Source of the DNA: Candidatus Zixiibacteriota bacterium
Lineage (GTDB): Bacteria > Zixibacteria > MSB-5A5 > GN15 > PGXB01
Assembly (NCBI GenBank): GCA_026397505.1
Contig: JAPLUR010000126.1
Coordinates: forward strand, 1 to 64,000
DNA: 64,000 bases
Reading direction: 5' to 3'
Positions within the stretch are counted from its first letter, which is position 1. Each line of letters begins with the position of its first letter. The notes under the pieces were generated by a model. That model saw only the letters and a program-made list of their open reading frames with translations. It was not told the origin of the DNA and ran no database searches. Positions 1 through 8,432 of this stretch are shown piece after piece. Made by a program: the position numbers and the translations under genes.

Positions 1-1246
1 TCACCACTATGAAAATGGGAATAAGTATTAATATTGAATATACCATATAACCAAAGAAGTGTGGGATCTTGATTTTCATTTCCTCGGCAATCGATTTTAC
101 CATAAAATTGGGGCCGTTCCCGATATATGTCATGGCTCCCATGAAAACCGCCCCACAGCTTATGGCACGAAGCAGGTCTACATGGACTCCCGCAATTGTG
201 ACAGGATCCACATTTCCCGCTGCTCTGGTAACACTCTCGGCCAGCGTAAAGAAGGTCAAATAAGTGGGGGCATTATCCAGAAATGAGCTTAATCCACCGG
301 TCCACCAGAAAAACTGCCAGGGCTGAGTGATACCGAGTTCCGCCCCGCGCGTCTTAAGGAGAACCAACAGCGGCACGACCGTGATAAAAATCCCTATGAA
401 AAGAACCGCCACTTCGATAATCGGATGATAACTGAACTTATTTTTCTTCCGGAATTCTTCGCGTGTGAATTTAAGAGACAAAACCGTCATCAAGGCCATA
501 ATCATTTCCCGATAAGGAGTCGGTGTCCGAAAGGAGACCGCCAGGATTACTCCTATAAGAAAAAGAATATTGATCTTGCCGGAAATGCCAATCGGAACGG
601 CCTTCTGAATATCCTTTTTTATGGCGGCCGGAGTCTCCTTGCTATAGCAGTACAAATCCCAGAAATAGAATATCGCCAGCACCAACCCCAGGGTGACTAC
701 CCAGACCGGGAACAAAGTCAAAGTCCAGGTGAAAGGAACACCTTTAAGGTATCCCAGAAAAAGAGGCGGGTCGCCCAGCGGAGTGAGGCATCCACCTATG
801 TTGGAAACGGCGAATATGAAAAATACCGGAATATGATTGGTTATTTTCCTCTCGCTGTTGGTTCGGAGCATCGGCCGGATGAGAAGCATACTGGCCCCGG
901 TTGTGCCGATAAAATTGGCCAGGACCGCGCCAATAAACAGGAGCCGAGTATTGGTGGCCGGAGTGGCTTTCAAATCACCCGTCAGAAGAATTCCGCCCGA
1001 AATTATGAAAAGCGAACCGAGCAGGACTATAAATGAAAAATAATCCTTGAGAGTAAGCATCAGTTCCTGAGGTGAGTTAATAATCAAAAAATACAATAAC
1101 AATATAGGAAGACTTACAATCGCCGCAATCATCGCCTTATTGCGATTTTTGTCCCAGAATTTCGGGAGGGCCAGCGGCATAATCGCTATCAGGAGCAAAA
1201 GTATCACAAAAGGTGCGCCGGCATAAATGGGAACAGAGTTTTCCAT
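1..1246 (-). CDS. Sodium:proton antiporter / CitMHS-type ion transporter (partial)
   Basis: Integral inner-membrane transporter of the ion transporter superfamily, in the group usually annotated as sodium:proton antiporter or putative citrate transporter (CitMHS_2-like). About 415 codons are visible and the C-terminus lies beyond the left edge. The translation is almost entirely hydrophobic, with about ten membrane spans. Family-like signatures are visible: GGCLTPLGDPPLFLG in the first half, and FLDNAPTY and GNGPNFM in the second half, as expected for the two discontinuous half-helices of the fold. The start is the ATG at 1246 (MENSVPIYAG), with GGAAG upstream that lies in the 3' end of the neighbouring gene. 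Only 5 bp separate it from that gene, so the two are probably co-transcribed. The transported ion cannot be read from the sequence; Na+/H+ exchange is a family inference. Confidence 0.8.
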   Translation of the reverse strand, partial: MENSVPIYAGAPFVILLLLIAIMPLALPKFWDKNRNKAMIAAIVSLPILLLYFLIINSPQELMLTLKDYFSFIVLLGSLFIISGGILLTGDLKATPATNTRLLFIGAVLANFIGTTGASMLLIRPMLRTNSERKITNHIPVFFIFAVSNIGGCLTPLGDPPLFLGYLKGVPFTWTLTLFPVWVVTLGLVLAIFYFWDLYCYSKETPAAIKKDIQKAVPIGISGKINILFLIGVILAVSFRTPTPYREMIMALMTVLSLKFTREEFRKKNKFSYHPIIEVAVLFIGIFITVVPLLVLLKTRGAELGITQPWQFFWWTGGLSSFLDNAPTYLTFFTLAESVTRAAGNVDPVTIAGVHVDLLRAISCGAVFMGAMTYIGNGPNFMVKSIAEEMKIKIPHFFGYMVYSILILIPIFIVV

Positions 1247-1251
1247 AACAG

Positions 1252-3405
1252 TCACTTCCATTTTTCAATCTCCGGGATAAAGCCGTTCTCTATATCAACG
1301 CCCACACCAAAATTGCCTGCGCCGAAAGTGCTGTCGGTTTTGGCGGGGGCATACCACATCTGGTTGTCACCCGCCCTGGAATGAGCCGATTTGCTGCTAT
1401 CGGTAAAAGAGTAATAGCCGTCTTTGCCGCCGATATCGATAAAGCCGCCGAACGAATTGCAGTAAGTGTAATAAGGGGTCAGTTTCGACGGTTTTCCGTA
1501 ATCATCACGCCAGGTCGCTTCCCCCAAACCGGGCGTTCCGGAACCGAGCATATAGGTGTCTTCACCGCCGATATCGATCAGAAAGGCATTCGACCGTATC
1601 TGCGCCAGTCCCATGGAAATCATTTTGGCCTTATAAGAATCATTGCCGCCGATATTGATGAGAAAAGCATTGGTATAGTCCCAGCCGAAACCGAGTCCCG
1701 CTCCGGCCGTCTCATAGAGCTCGTGCTTGTCATTACCCCCCTCATCAATAAGAATGCCGTTGCAGTAATGAGCGCCCGACCCCTGCGTGAAATAGCATGA
1801 TTCATAGGTATCGTCGCCGCTACCGTCATAGGCGATACCCGTGCCGAACCAGTAGCCGCATCCCAGCGACCAGTTGCCCGAGAGATAATGGTCGTTGCCG
1901 GAAATATCAATTATAGCGCCCAATCCTCCGGCCCAGGAATGACCGTCGGTGCCATCGCCCCGCCGCCCGAAACCCGACCCCTGCACCGAATTTCCGTTGA
2001 TTTTCAAATTGGAGTGATAATCGCCGCGAGCGACAACTTTCGGATCCGGTTCGGCTTTATAGAAATCATTCCCCGAATAATCGGCCAGAACGCCGACCCC
2101 ACCGCCGACTCCGCCGAACCCCTGACCGTCACCATAAAGGTAATAGTTATCATCCCCCGCCGCGTCCAAACAAAGCCCGATTCCAAAATACCCGCACCCC
2201 TGTGCCGAAAGGGCCGCCTTATACCGGTCGGTTCCCACTTTATCCATCAGAAGACCAACCCCGAATGATCCCGCCCCCTGACAAAAATCTTTGCCGTCAT
2301 ATAAGTCATTCCCGGCATCTTCATAAAGAACGCCGACACCAAGAATCCCGGCCCCCTGCGCCGGGAGTTCCGTGGCAGAGCGGTATTGGTCATCGCCGCC
2401 CAGATCGATAAAAATTGAAATCGGATTCGATAGCTTGAAAGAGGCCCCGCAGGTTCCGGTGAAAAGACCGCTGTTCCCCATGTCAATCACCAGCAGGGTA
2501 TTATTACAGTCAACCGAGGAAATTCTATTTTCATTCAACCCCTTGGCGCCAATCAATATTATTCTTCCAAAGGGCGTCATCATTTCAAAAAAGATTTCCG
2601 GTGGAAGGCCGCCATAATAGGTCAGCGAATCGGCGGTCAGTTCTGCAATGGCCGTCGCCTTAAGAGCGGCATAATGAAGTGACGGCCAGTCAATGGTACG
2701 GGCAATATCATCCATTTCAGGATAATAAACCGTCCCATCCGCCTGGTTGGAGGCCAAATCCCGAATTTCAAAAACCTTCTCCATCGCCGCCGGAGGGCAA
2801 TTGCGGAAAGCAAGATTTCGCCAGCGAATAATATCGATAATGTTGATTATCGCTCCCGCAAGAATGGTTTCGGCACGGCCGGAGAGTTTACCGGCGAATT
2901 CTCTGATTTTGGGCTTGTATTCGGGCCATTCTGCCTTATTGCCGAAAGAATAATAAATCGATTGCTGACCGGCCAGAAGAAATAGATTATCAATCGCCTT
3001 CTCCAGCGGTCGGATCGAATCGGCAACCGGAATAAGATTGGCCGAATAGTTGCGGAAACCGCCCAGCTTGCGGTCAACCCCCAGGGAATATGTCATGAGA
3101 TAAAGGGAGATTGAGGTAGTATCGAGAAACTTCGGGTCAAAATATTTTTCTACGGCATTGGCCATGGTTTTGCCATAGTCATAAAGTTTGAAAGGTTCGG
3201 CAAAGAGAGCATCAAAAGAGGTCAATTTGTAAGGAATATCGAGGGGAAAGCGGTTCCAATACCCTTTCGGCTGGAAACCAATATCAGCCCGGGTAAGCCC
3301 GACCGAATCGAAAACCATTTTCAGAATGTCACCATTATTCTGCGCCGTGACGGGAGCCGTCGTCAGAGCCAATATTAAGAAAAGAAATTTAAAACCCTTT
3401 ATCAT
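1252..3405 (-). CDS. Secreted protein with tandem GxDxY beta-repeats
   Basis: Predicted 717-residue exported protein of unknown function. The start is the ATG at 3405, because GGAGG precedes it and it opens a clean signal peptide (MIKGFKFLFLILALT...VTAQ). The longer upstream reading frame runs through a terminator and is ignored. Residues about 30-330 form an alpha-rich region without a recognised domain. From about residue 340 to the end there are roughly eleven units of 22-45 residues, each opening with a hydrophobic run plus D-x2-G-(N/D/E/T)-D-x-Y and often containing QGxGxxGxG. The Asp/Gly/Asn-rich turns recall calcium-binding beta-roll or beta-solenoid repeats, but the spacing is not that of RTX nonapeptides. 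The gene sits just upstream of the ion transporter. A role as a surface or outer-membrane-associated solenoid is inference. Confidence 0.75.
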   Translation of the reverse strand: MIKGFKFLFLILALTTAPVTAQNNGDILKMVFDSVGLTRADIGFQPKGYWNRFPLDIPYKLTSFDALFAEPFKLYDYGKTMANAVEKYFDPKFLDTTSISLYLMTYSLGVDRKLGGFRNYSANLIPVADSIRPLEKAIDNLFLLAGQQSIYYSFGNKAEWPEYKPKIREFAGKLSGRAETILAGAIINIIDIIRWRNLAFRNCPPAAMEKVFEIRDLASNQADGTVYYPEMDDIARTIDWPSLHYAALKATAIAELTADSLTYYGGLPPEIFFEMMTPFGRIILIGAKGLNENRISSVDCNNTLLVIDMGNSGLFTGTCGASFKLSNPISIFIDLGGDDQYRSATELPAQGAGILGVGVLYEDAGNDLYDGKDFCQGAGSFGVGLLMDKVGTDRYKAALSAQGCGYFGIGLCLDAAGDDNYYLYGDGQGFGGVGGGVGVLADYSGNDFYKAEPDPKVVARGDYHSNLKINGNSVQGSGFGRRGDGTDGHSWAGGLGAIIDISGNDHYLSGNWSLGCGYWFGTGIAYDGSGDDTYESCYFTQGSGAHYCNGILIDEGGNDKHELYETAGAGLGFGWDYTNAFLINIGGNDSYKAKMISMGLAQIRSNAFLIDIGGEDTYMLGSGTPGLGEATWRDDYGKPSKLTPYYTYCNSFGGFIDIGGKDGYYSFTDSSKSAHSRAGDNQMWYAPAKTDSTFGAGNFGVGVDIENGFIPEIEKWK

Positions 3406-3513
3406 CTTCGCCTCCAGAGATAATTTCTGCCATGATAAGAAATTCTCCGGCTTATGCAAAGGAATTTTGTAGGCCCATATTTCTTGAGACAAGCGCTTTG
3501 GAGAAATGGAAAA

Positions 3514-3534
3514 GGGTCCGCCTTCGGCGGACCC
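3514..3534 (-). terminator. Rho-independent terminator downstream of the truncated barrel gene
   Basis: A perfect 9-bp stem (GGGTCCGCC with GGCGGACCC) closes a 3-nt loop. It is followed by T runs on both strands (six T on plus, four on minus), so it may act in both directions. It lies just 3' of the minus-strand barrel fragment and upstream of the true start of the GxDxY-repeat gene. Confidence 0.8.
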
Positions 3535-3560
3535 TTTTTTCAACTCAATCAAGTGATGTC

Positions 3561-4052
3561 TTAGAACATCTTGTACTTCAGTGAAACCTGATAAGACCAA
3601 TCGGTGCTGTTTCCCGAAAGGAAATACGGGCCGTCGGTTACAAGCATCGGATCGACATAGAGATCGGCGCTGAAATTGCCCCAGTGAAGACCGGCGCCGA
3701 GATAAAAGTCATTGCTGACATAGTTATAGTGATACCGGTATTCATAGGTCTGGCCGCCAGTATGGAGATTTTCTTGTTTATCCTTTTCCCAGCATGAGGT
3801 TCCGCCCATACGGAAATCCACCCACTTCAGAACGTTGGCTTCAAGACCAATCCTGAAATATGGAATCGTTGCGTAAGTGCATCTGCCCTTATGAACAGTT
3901 TCCCTATCGCCGGTCGGCTCATAATTATTACCCAAGTTGCTGCGATCATCGTGCCTGGATTGTTTTATTGCACTTTCGTCCACGTGACCAACCAAAAGCA
4001 CCGCTCCTTTCCCGGCCAGTCTACACAGGAACCGGAAGTCGCATACTGACAA
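3561..4052 (-). pseudogene. 5'-truncated outer-membrane barrel gene (paralogue of the 5155-6405 gene)
   Basis: From about residue 14 onward, the 163-codon frame aligns with the last third of the 416-residue barrel protein encoded at 5155-6405: IPYFRIGLEANVLKWVDFRMG here against LPYWKLGLEGEVFSWLDVRFG there. Both end in alternating aromatic strands and a terminal Lys-Tyr-Lys-Met-Phe / Arg-Tyr-Glu-Met-Phe, the typical C-terminal signal of outer-membrane barrels. No signal peptide, convincing start codon or ribosome binding site is present, and the N-terminal two thirds are missing. A decaying duplicate is the best reading. A strong terminator still follows it. An artefact of assembly is possible but less likely, because the upstream DNA is unrelated. 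Confidence 0.65.
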
Positions 4053-4105
4053 ATATTAGCATCGCCGTTACTGGCCATTCGCCGCCCCTTCTCACTATAT
4101 TAAAA

Positions 4106-4127
4106 TTGTCAAGAAATAACTTGACAA
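4106..4127. promoter_or_regulatory. Perfect inverted repeat, possible operator
   Basis: TTGTCAAG and CTTGACAA form perfect 8-bp arms around a 6-nt AT spacer, in the 240-bp gap between the truncated barrel gene (minus) and the barrel gene at 4293 (plus). Each arm contains a TTGACA-like -35 element, one facing each way. No good -10 box was found at the right distance, so an operator is as likely as a pair of promoters. Confidence 0.35.
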
Positions 4128-4292
4128 GAATGTCTCCTTTCCTTTCCTTTCTTTAGTTTTAACTCAAATATCTTACTCACAAGGAGGATGCAACGCATAG
4201 GGAAGCAAGAACATCCTGAGGATTTGGCGAATCAGGCCATCTGTCAATTAGTGTAAATGCATGTTCACAGCAGACGTTTGAAGGAGGATTGA

Positions 4293-5051
4293 ATGACATT
4301 CATTAAGCGAAGATCTACGGTGTTTGTCCTGGCCCTGGTTCTAAGTCAGCTACTCATCTATGCGATTTCTTTTGCTCAATCCGCTGAGCAGCCAGGCACG
4401 AAGCAGTCGTCTCAGAGCGATTCCAGCAATCCCAAGAGAGCGAGAGCCGAATTCGGAGTCAAGGCTGGGCTCAGAATTTCCAATTTGCCATCTGACGGGC
4501 AAGCTACGATGGACCCACGGCTTTCGTTTGCTCTTGCCGGCTTTCTTAAGTACGGTTCAGATATGATAGCTTTTCAGCCGGAAATCTGGTATGCCCAGAA
4601 TGGCTGCAAGGGTCCTTTCTACATTTTAAGTGATGGAGAGCTTTACGGATTGGATGCAACCTTCAGTTTTAGTTATTTAAATGTGCCGCTGCTTTTCAAG
4701 TTCCATAATCCGCTCCCGGAATGGTTTGGCAATAAGGATAAAAGCCAGCGGATGTTCTTAATTGGTCCGGTCATTGGCATCAAGTTGGCGTCAGAAGTGA
4801 AGGGTTCAGGTACTAGTTTTAAGATCGGCAATGCGAAGTCTGTGGTGTTGGGATGGGTGATTGGAGCTGATGCGTCTTGGAGAGCCGGACGGACAACCAA
4901 AATCTACATGGATGCCCGTTTCGAATTTGGCGGCAATCCCTACAATCATAATATGGCCGCGAATTCTCTTTTCATATTTGATCCGGAAACCGGGAAAGCG
5001 CCCGACGTGAGTAATGCTGCTCTCAGTTTGATGTTTGGCCTTTCATTCTAG
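4293..5051 (+). CDS. Outer-membrane beta-barrel protein (PorT/OMP_b-brl-like)
   Basis: A 252-residue exported protein. It opens with a signal peptide (basic MTFIKRR, hydrophobic core, cleavage near SFAQS) and a Ser/Gln-rich linker to about residue 50. The rest is a small barrel: alternating strands beginning FGVKAGLRISNL and continuing through FLKYGSDMIAFQPEIWYAQ and YLNVPLLFKF, which match the PorT-like outer-membrane families common in FCB bacteria. GGAGG lies 8 nt before the ATG. The gene is monocistronic, with a weak GC hairpin at 5061-5073 after the stop. Unusually for this window it faces away from its two barrel neighbours and has no sequence similarity to them. The substrate or partner is unknown. 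Confidence 0.75.
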   Translation: MTFIKRRSTVFVLALVLSQLLIYAISFAQSAEQPGTKQSSQSDSSNPKRARAEFGVKAGLRISNLPSDGQATMDPRLSFALAGFLKYGSDMIAFQPEIWYAQNGCKGPFYILSDGELYGLDATFSFSYLNVPLLFKFHNPLPEWFGNKDKSQRMFLIGPVIGIKLASEVKGSGTSFKIGNAKSVVLGWVIGADASWRAGRTTKIYMDARFEFGGNPYNHNMAANSLFIFDPETGKAPDVSNAALSLMFGLSF

Positions 5052-5103
5052 TTGCACGCGGGGCGAGACGCCCTTCCTAATCCCAATATTCAACAACAAG
5101 CAA

Positions 5104-5127
5104 GAACCCGGCCGCAAGACCGGGCTC
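5104..5127 (-). terminator. Terminator of the 416-residue barrel gene
   Basis: On the minus strand an 8-bp stem (GAGCCCGG with CCGGGTTC, one G-U pair) with an 8-nt loop is followed by a T-rich tail. It lies about 30 bp past the stop of the 5155-6405 gene. Confidence 0.55.
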
Positions 5128-5154
5128 TTATGACCAATCTAGCCAAATAATGCG

Positions 5155-6405
5155 TTAGAACATCTCATACCGAACCGACAACTGCCAGTTCATGTACGTG
5201 CCACCTTCGTTGTTACCACGTCCTGAGATGAAATCAAATCCCCTGAGGAACAGTTCAGGATCAGTATAGGTGTCGATGTGCAAGCGATTCCAGTTGAATC
5301 CCAAACCGAGATACGATGTGTTAGCTGCATAATTGGTTTTAGATATATTCTCGATCTTTGTCGCGGTCCAATTGGAGGTTACACCAAACCGAACATCCAG
5401 CCATGAGAATACTTCACCCTCAAGCCCGAGTTTCCAATAAGGAAGGATCATTGTACTCTGCTTCCATTGGCCTTCACCTGACTCTTCATCGATGACTATT
5501 CCATTAATATCCGTTAAGACAGCCAACCACGCTGTATCTTCCTTGACGTTCCTGTTGGTGAATCCAACGTCAAGAACAGCCAGGACATTCTTAACGGGCG
5601 TGTAGTTCATACCGCAACCAGCCCCGAAAGAAAAGAGCTTGCTGGAATAACCGATTGCCTCGGCATAAATTTCCGCTCCGTCGGTGGCGGCTGCTGCTGC
5701 TAATCCAGTATGTTCCCCAAAAGCAAGGTCGGCATGCGGCACCAATGTAATGGTTGGGTTCATCTCGAAGAAATAGCGACCCCGGATCTCAATGTCATTA
5801 TAGCCGTCCGGCTCTGCGAGGTAAACTACTGCCGCCCCATCCTCGCTAAACGTGTAATTCTCCTTCCATGTAGCAAGTGATAGATAGGACGCCAAGTCCC
5901 AGACTCCGTTGTCTGGGGTCAGACCAAGTGTGAATCCATACCTGGAGTAGCTGTGATCGTAGTTGTAGGCTGTGTCTTCCGGTGACTGGCTGCTGTTGAC
6001 ATAGGTCAATCCTAGTCCAATGTTCAATGATCCAAGCTTATGGCCAAGAAGCAAGTCAACGCGACGATTGCTCGGAAATGACTCAAATTCCGTCCCAAAG
6101 TACCTATTCCCACGAAAAGAGTACGGCGTCTCGGCCCATTCAGTAGAGAAGTAAGTGCCAAGAAACCACGGATTATTCTCATTGAATTTCCAATTCACGC
6201 CAAAGTAGTACATTTCGCCTTCGCAAAATTCGCCGGATCCAATATTCGGATAGTTGCTCACCCGGCTCGGGTATAGCCGGACGTTGGCGTCATCAATCAT
6301 GATATTGTTGTTGTCACCCATGGTCAGCGTCCGGGTCAAGGTGGCATTGCCTGCCGAGAACGCGACCACAAAAATCAAAGCGGTTAAGAGTATCAGTTTT
6401 TTCAT
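5155..6405 (-). CDS. Outer-membrane beta-barrel protein, 416 residues
   Basis: Signal peptide MKKLILLTALIFVVAFSAG-NA, followed by a protein dominated by alternating polar and aromatic strands with short turns. It ends in Arg-Tyr-Glu-Met-Phe, the terminal aromatic signature recognised by the BAM machinery. No catalytic motif or plug domain is visible, so it resembles a porin-like or hypothetical surface barrel. The last 130 residues are duplicated in the remnant at 3561-4052. A promoter candidate lies at 6566-6594, which would give a 150-nt leader containing an 8-bp inverted repeat at 6424-6445 and an orphan AAGGAGGT near 6488-6495. Confidence 0.7.
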   Translation of the reverse strand: MKKLILLTALIFVVAFSAGNATLTRTLTMGDNNNIMIDDANVRLYPSRVSNYPNIGSGEFCEGEMYYFGVNWKFNENNPWFLGTYFSTEWAETPYSFRGNRYFGTEFESFPSNRRVDLLLGHKLGSLNIGLGLTYVNSSQSPEDTAYNYDHSYSRYGFTLGLTPDNGVWDLASYLSLATWKENYTFSEDGAAVVYLAEPDGYNDIEIRGRYFFEMNPTITLVPHADLAFGEHTGLAAAAATDGAEIYAEAIGYSSKLFSFGAGCGMNYTPVKNVLAVLDVGFTNRNVKEDTAWLAVLTDINGIVIDEESGEGQWKQSTMILPYWKLGLEGEVFSWLDVRFGVTSNWTATKIENISKTNYAANTSYLGLGFNWNRLHIDTYTDPELFLRGFDFISGRGNNEGGTYMNWQLSVRYEMF

Positions 6406-6423
6406 ATAATTTCCTCTAGTTTA

Positions 6424-6445
6424 AATTCAAATAGTTGTTTGAATT
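6424..6445. promoter_or_regulatory. Inverted repeat in the leader of the barrel gene
   Basis: AATTCAAA and TTTGAATT form perfect 8-bp arms with a 6-nt spacer, 20-40 bp upstream of the start codon. It could be an operator, or an RNA hairpin close to the ribosome binding site. Confidence 0.35.
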
Positions 6446-6565
6446 CAAAGTTCCAAAATTAATCCTACAGTTTCCTCCGATAGGCTTACCTCCTTCCCTG
6501 CAGGCATTCAGACATTTTTTGTCATGCACCTTTCTACTTGCTGTTTTGCTTAATTATCACTTCAA

Positions 6566-6594
6566 TAAATAGTTTCTTCTCCCTGTTACGTCAA
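6566..6594 (-). promoter_or_regulatory. Sigma70 promoter of the 416-residue barrel gene
   Basis: TTGACG (-35) and TATTTA (-10) are separated by 17 bp on the minus strand. The predicted transcript starts near 6559, about 150 nt before the ATG. Confidence 0.45.
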
Positions 6595-6707
6595 TAAAAA
6601 AACGACGACACAGAAACAGCCATGCCGACCTTTCTCTTAATCCTAATAATTGAGGAAATTTATAAGCAAATCGGTTTTTATTGTCAACAATAAAAAAATG
6701 GCGGGGG

Positions 6708-6748
6708 AAAAATAAAAAACCCCGGGCCGTCGAGCGGATCCGGGGTTT
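6708..6748 (-). terminator. Terminator of the basic-protein gene
   Basis: On the minus strand a 9-bp stem, AAACCCCGG with CCGGGGTTT, is followed by TTTTATTTTT. It lies 25 bp beyond the stop codon at 6773. Confidence 0.85.
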
Positions 6749-6772
6749 CGAGAAAGAAAAATCGGCTTATTC

Positions 6773-7204
6773 TTACCATTTCCTGCGGCTGGGAGTCTGG
6801 GTGACTCTGGTCCGGCGCGGGGTAGCATAGGCCTTACGGGTCGGCTTGGCGGCCAATTTCTTGGTCTTCTTCGGAGTGGCATTATAGGTCTTGCGGGGAT
6901 TATTGGTCCCTTTAGCCTTCATGACCTTGGTCGGAGTCCAAACAGGGTTCCAATTCCAGGTATAATTCTTGGCACGGGAATAAGTTCCACGAGTTGTGGG
7001 CTTGGGCGTGCTTTTCGCCATCCGCTTCACGGCCGGTTTGTGATTGGTCGGGGTATTGGTTGTCCGACGCATGGTCGGTTTCGCGCTATACCTCTTCCGG
7101 GGTGCCGCTTTCCACGTAGGATTTTTTTTCGTGGTTTTCTTTTTGGTCGTGGTCTTCTTTGTTTTGGGGGTCCACCGATTGGTTTTGCGTGTCCGGTTGG
7201 GCAT
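6773..7204 (-). CDS. Small Lys/Thr/Pro-rich basic protein, histone H1-like
   Basis: A 143-residue protein with almost no acidic residues: Lys, Arg, Thr and Pro make up most of it. The start is the ATG at 7204 (MPNRTRKTNR), because GGGAGGAG sits 7 nt upstream; an upstream extension is possible but lacks a binding site. Low-complexity stretches such as KKTTTKKKTTKK and repeated TPKKTKK-like or RKTYNATPKK-like units suggest a disordered, nucleic-acid-binding chain, comparable to bacterial histone H1-like proteins. The Trp-containing YTWNWNPVW segment is unusual for those. It is monocistronic with a strong terminator. DNA or RNA binding is inferred from composition only. Confidence 0.6.
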   Translation of the reverse strand: MPNRTRKTNRWTPKTKKTTTKKKTTKKNPTWKAAPRKRYSAKPTMRRTTNTPTNHKPAVKRMAKSTPKPTTRGTYSRAKNYTWNWNPVWTPTKVMKAKGTNNPRKTYNATPKKTKKLAAKPTRKAYATPRRTRVTQTPSRRKW

Positions 7205-7675
7205 TGACTCTCCTCCCTTCGACATGCGGGTGAATGTTTTCAAACCTGAAAGATTGGTTTGGTTAATCATTTTTCTTATCGACACCTATCAGATTTATTT
7301 TAGCTATCAGGATGAGAACCAAAGAAAGACTCGCCGGCACTGTCCAGGATTTCAACAGCTCAGGATAACACTATTTGGAATCCTCCGTATCTATCCGGGA
7401 TCCATATTGGCTTCATATCTTTCAGATTGTGAAATTCGGTTCATATTATTTGCCCCGCCACGGGGTAGACGACAATGGTCATTTCCGATGATGGATTTAA
7501 CCTGATAAAGCCTCACCCCCATAATAGATACGGTAATTCCAATGCTGATAACAAGTTCCACCAAAACAAGGGAACCGGACTAATCTGCCGCAAATGGTCT
7601 GAGAATGAACCCGCCGAAAGGCATACCCTTTGCTCAAAGGACAAGATAGAAAGAGAGCAACTAGAAGGAGAGAAT
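7205..7675. other. 471-bp divergent intergenic region
   Basis: This separates the divergent basic-protein and 206-residue genes. Reading frames here have no ribosome binding site and no recognisable product. A small hairpin (CCTTTG-CT-CAAAGG) lies about 40 bp before the downstream start. No convincing -35/-10 pair was identified. Confidence 0.5.
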
Positions 7676-8296
7676 ATGTTGGATGGAAAATTTCAGCGCG
7701 GTTTCACCCTTGAAAGACTCAGAAATGTTGCCGAACCGAAAATCCACCATGATTCCGGTGGGTACTATATCTGCACCCTCTCCGAGAATGTAAAAGTCTA
7801 TTTTGACGACTATTATCTTTTCCTTGAAAAAGTCTATGATAAATGCGCCGCGGAAGTGGCCGAAATCGAGAATAAGCTCTCCCAGACGGCGGCGGAATGC
7901 ACCGAAACCTCTTCATACTTCCGCGCCCGGATGATCGTGGTCGATCTGGCCCTTAAAACGGCGCGGGCCTTTTATGTCGATGGCAGCAACCTCGGCGTTA
8001 TTATGACCCCCTGGTGTTTCGGCACGGTCGTGCTCGAGAAAGTCGAAATCTACCGGGAACGGCTGACCCGGGGCGAGGTCAACGACCAGAATGTCCCGGA
8101 ATATCCATATTATGTAATCAAATATATGGACGAAATTTACAAGAAAGCGCTTCTCGACCTGTTCGATTTCCCCGAAGAAGCGTTCAAAATGCGCTGGCAA
8201 TACAGCGAACTGCTGAAGCGGTATTCCAAGGTTTTGACCAATATCACGCAATCCCTCAATTCGGTCCTTTTGCTGATAAAAAATTATGGTGCCTGA
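7676..8296 (+). CDS. Conserved-looking protein of unknown function, 206 residues
   Basis: Not recognised. The ATG at 7676 (MLDGKFQRGF) was chosen because AGAAGGAGAG lies directly upstream; longer frames lack a binding site. The protein is soluble, mostly helical and acidic. It has no signal peptide or membrane span. It has a central Tyr-rich strand region (GGYYICTLSENVKVYFDDYY) and a long helical second half ending in a heptad-like LLKRYSKVLTNITQSLNSVLLL, which suggests oligomerisation. It is followed by a strong terminator, so it is separate from the HD-GYP gene 136 bp downstream on the same strand. Confidence 0.7.
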   Translation: MLDGKFQRGFTLERLRNVAEPKIHHDSGGYYICTLSENVKVYFDDYYLFLEKVYDKCAAEVAEIENKLSQTAAECTETSSYFRARMIVVDLALKTARAFYVDGSNLGVIMTPWCFGTVVLEKVEIYRERLTRGEVNDQNVPEYPYYVIKYMDEIYKKALLDLFDFPEEAFKMRWQYSELLKRYSKVLTNITQSLNSVLLLIKNYGA

Positions 8297-8334
8297 TTAA
8301 CCCTGCAGGCTCATTTCCTCCCTCCTATAGGTTG

Positions 8335-8365
8335 CCCCCGGAATTCCTCCCTTCCGGGGGTTTTT
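8335..8365 (+). terminator. Rho-independent terminator
   Basis: A perfect 9-bp stem (CCCCCGGAA with TTCCGGGGG) with an 8-nt loop is followed by TTTTT. It terminates the 206-residue gene. Confidence 0.9.
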
Positions 8366-8432
8366 ATATGATGAATTCCCCCTCTTCAGCCGATAAACAA
8401 TTAAGACATTTGGCTCGAGTAAAAATCGATTT

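Larger units (their letters stand above)
6406..6772. other. Intergenic region with leader and terminator
   Basis: This 367-bp gap holds the promoter and long leader of the barrel gene, and the terminator of the basic-protein gene at 6708-6748. No coding capacity with a plausible start was seen. Confidence 0.6.

Noticed and set aside
3406-3600. N-terminal extension of the GxDxY-repeat protein
   Set aside because: The extension includes the terminator hairpin at 3514-3534; the signal peptide and RBS place the start at 3405.
6643-6882. A minus-strand frame of 79 codons overlapping the basic-protein gene
   Set aside because: It runs through the terminator of that gene and is a shifted reading of its Arg/Pro-rich codons.
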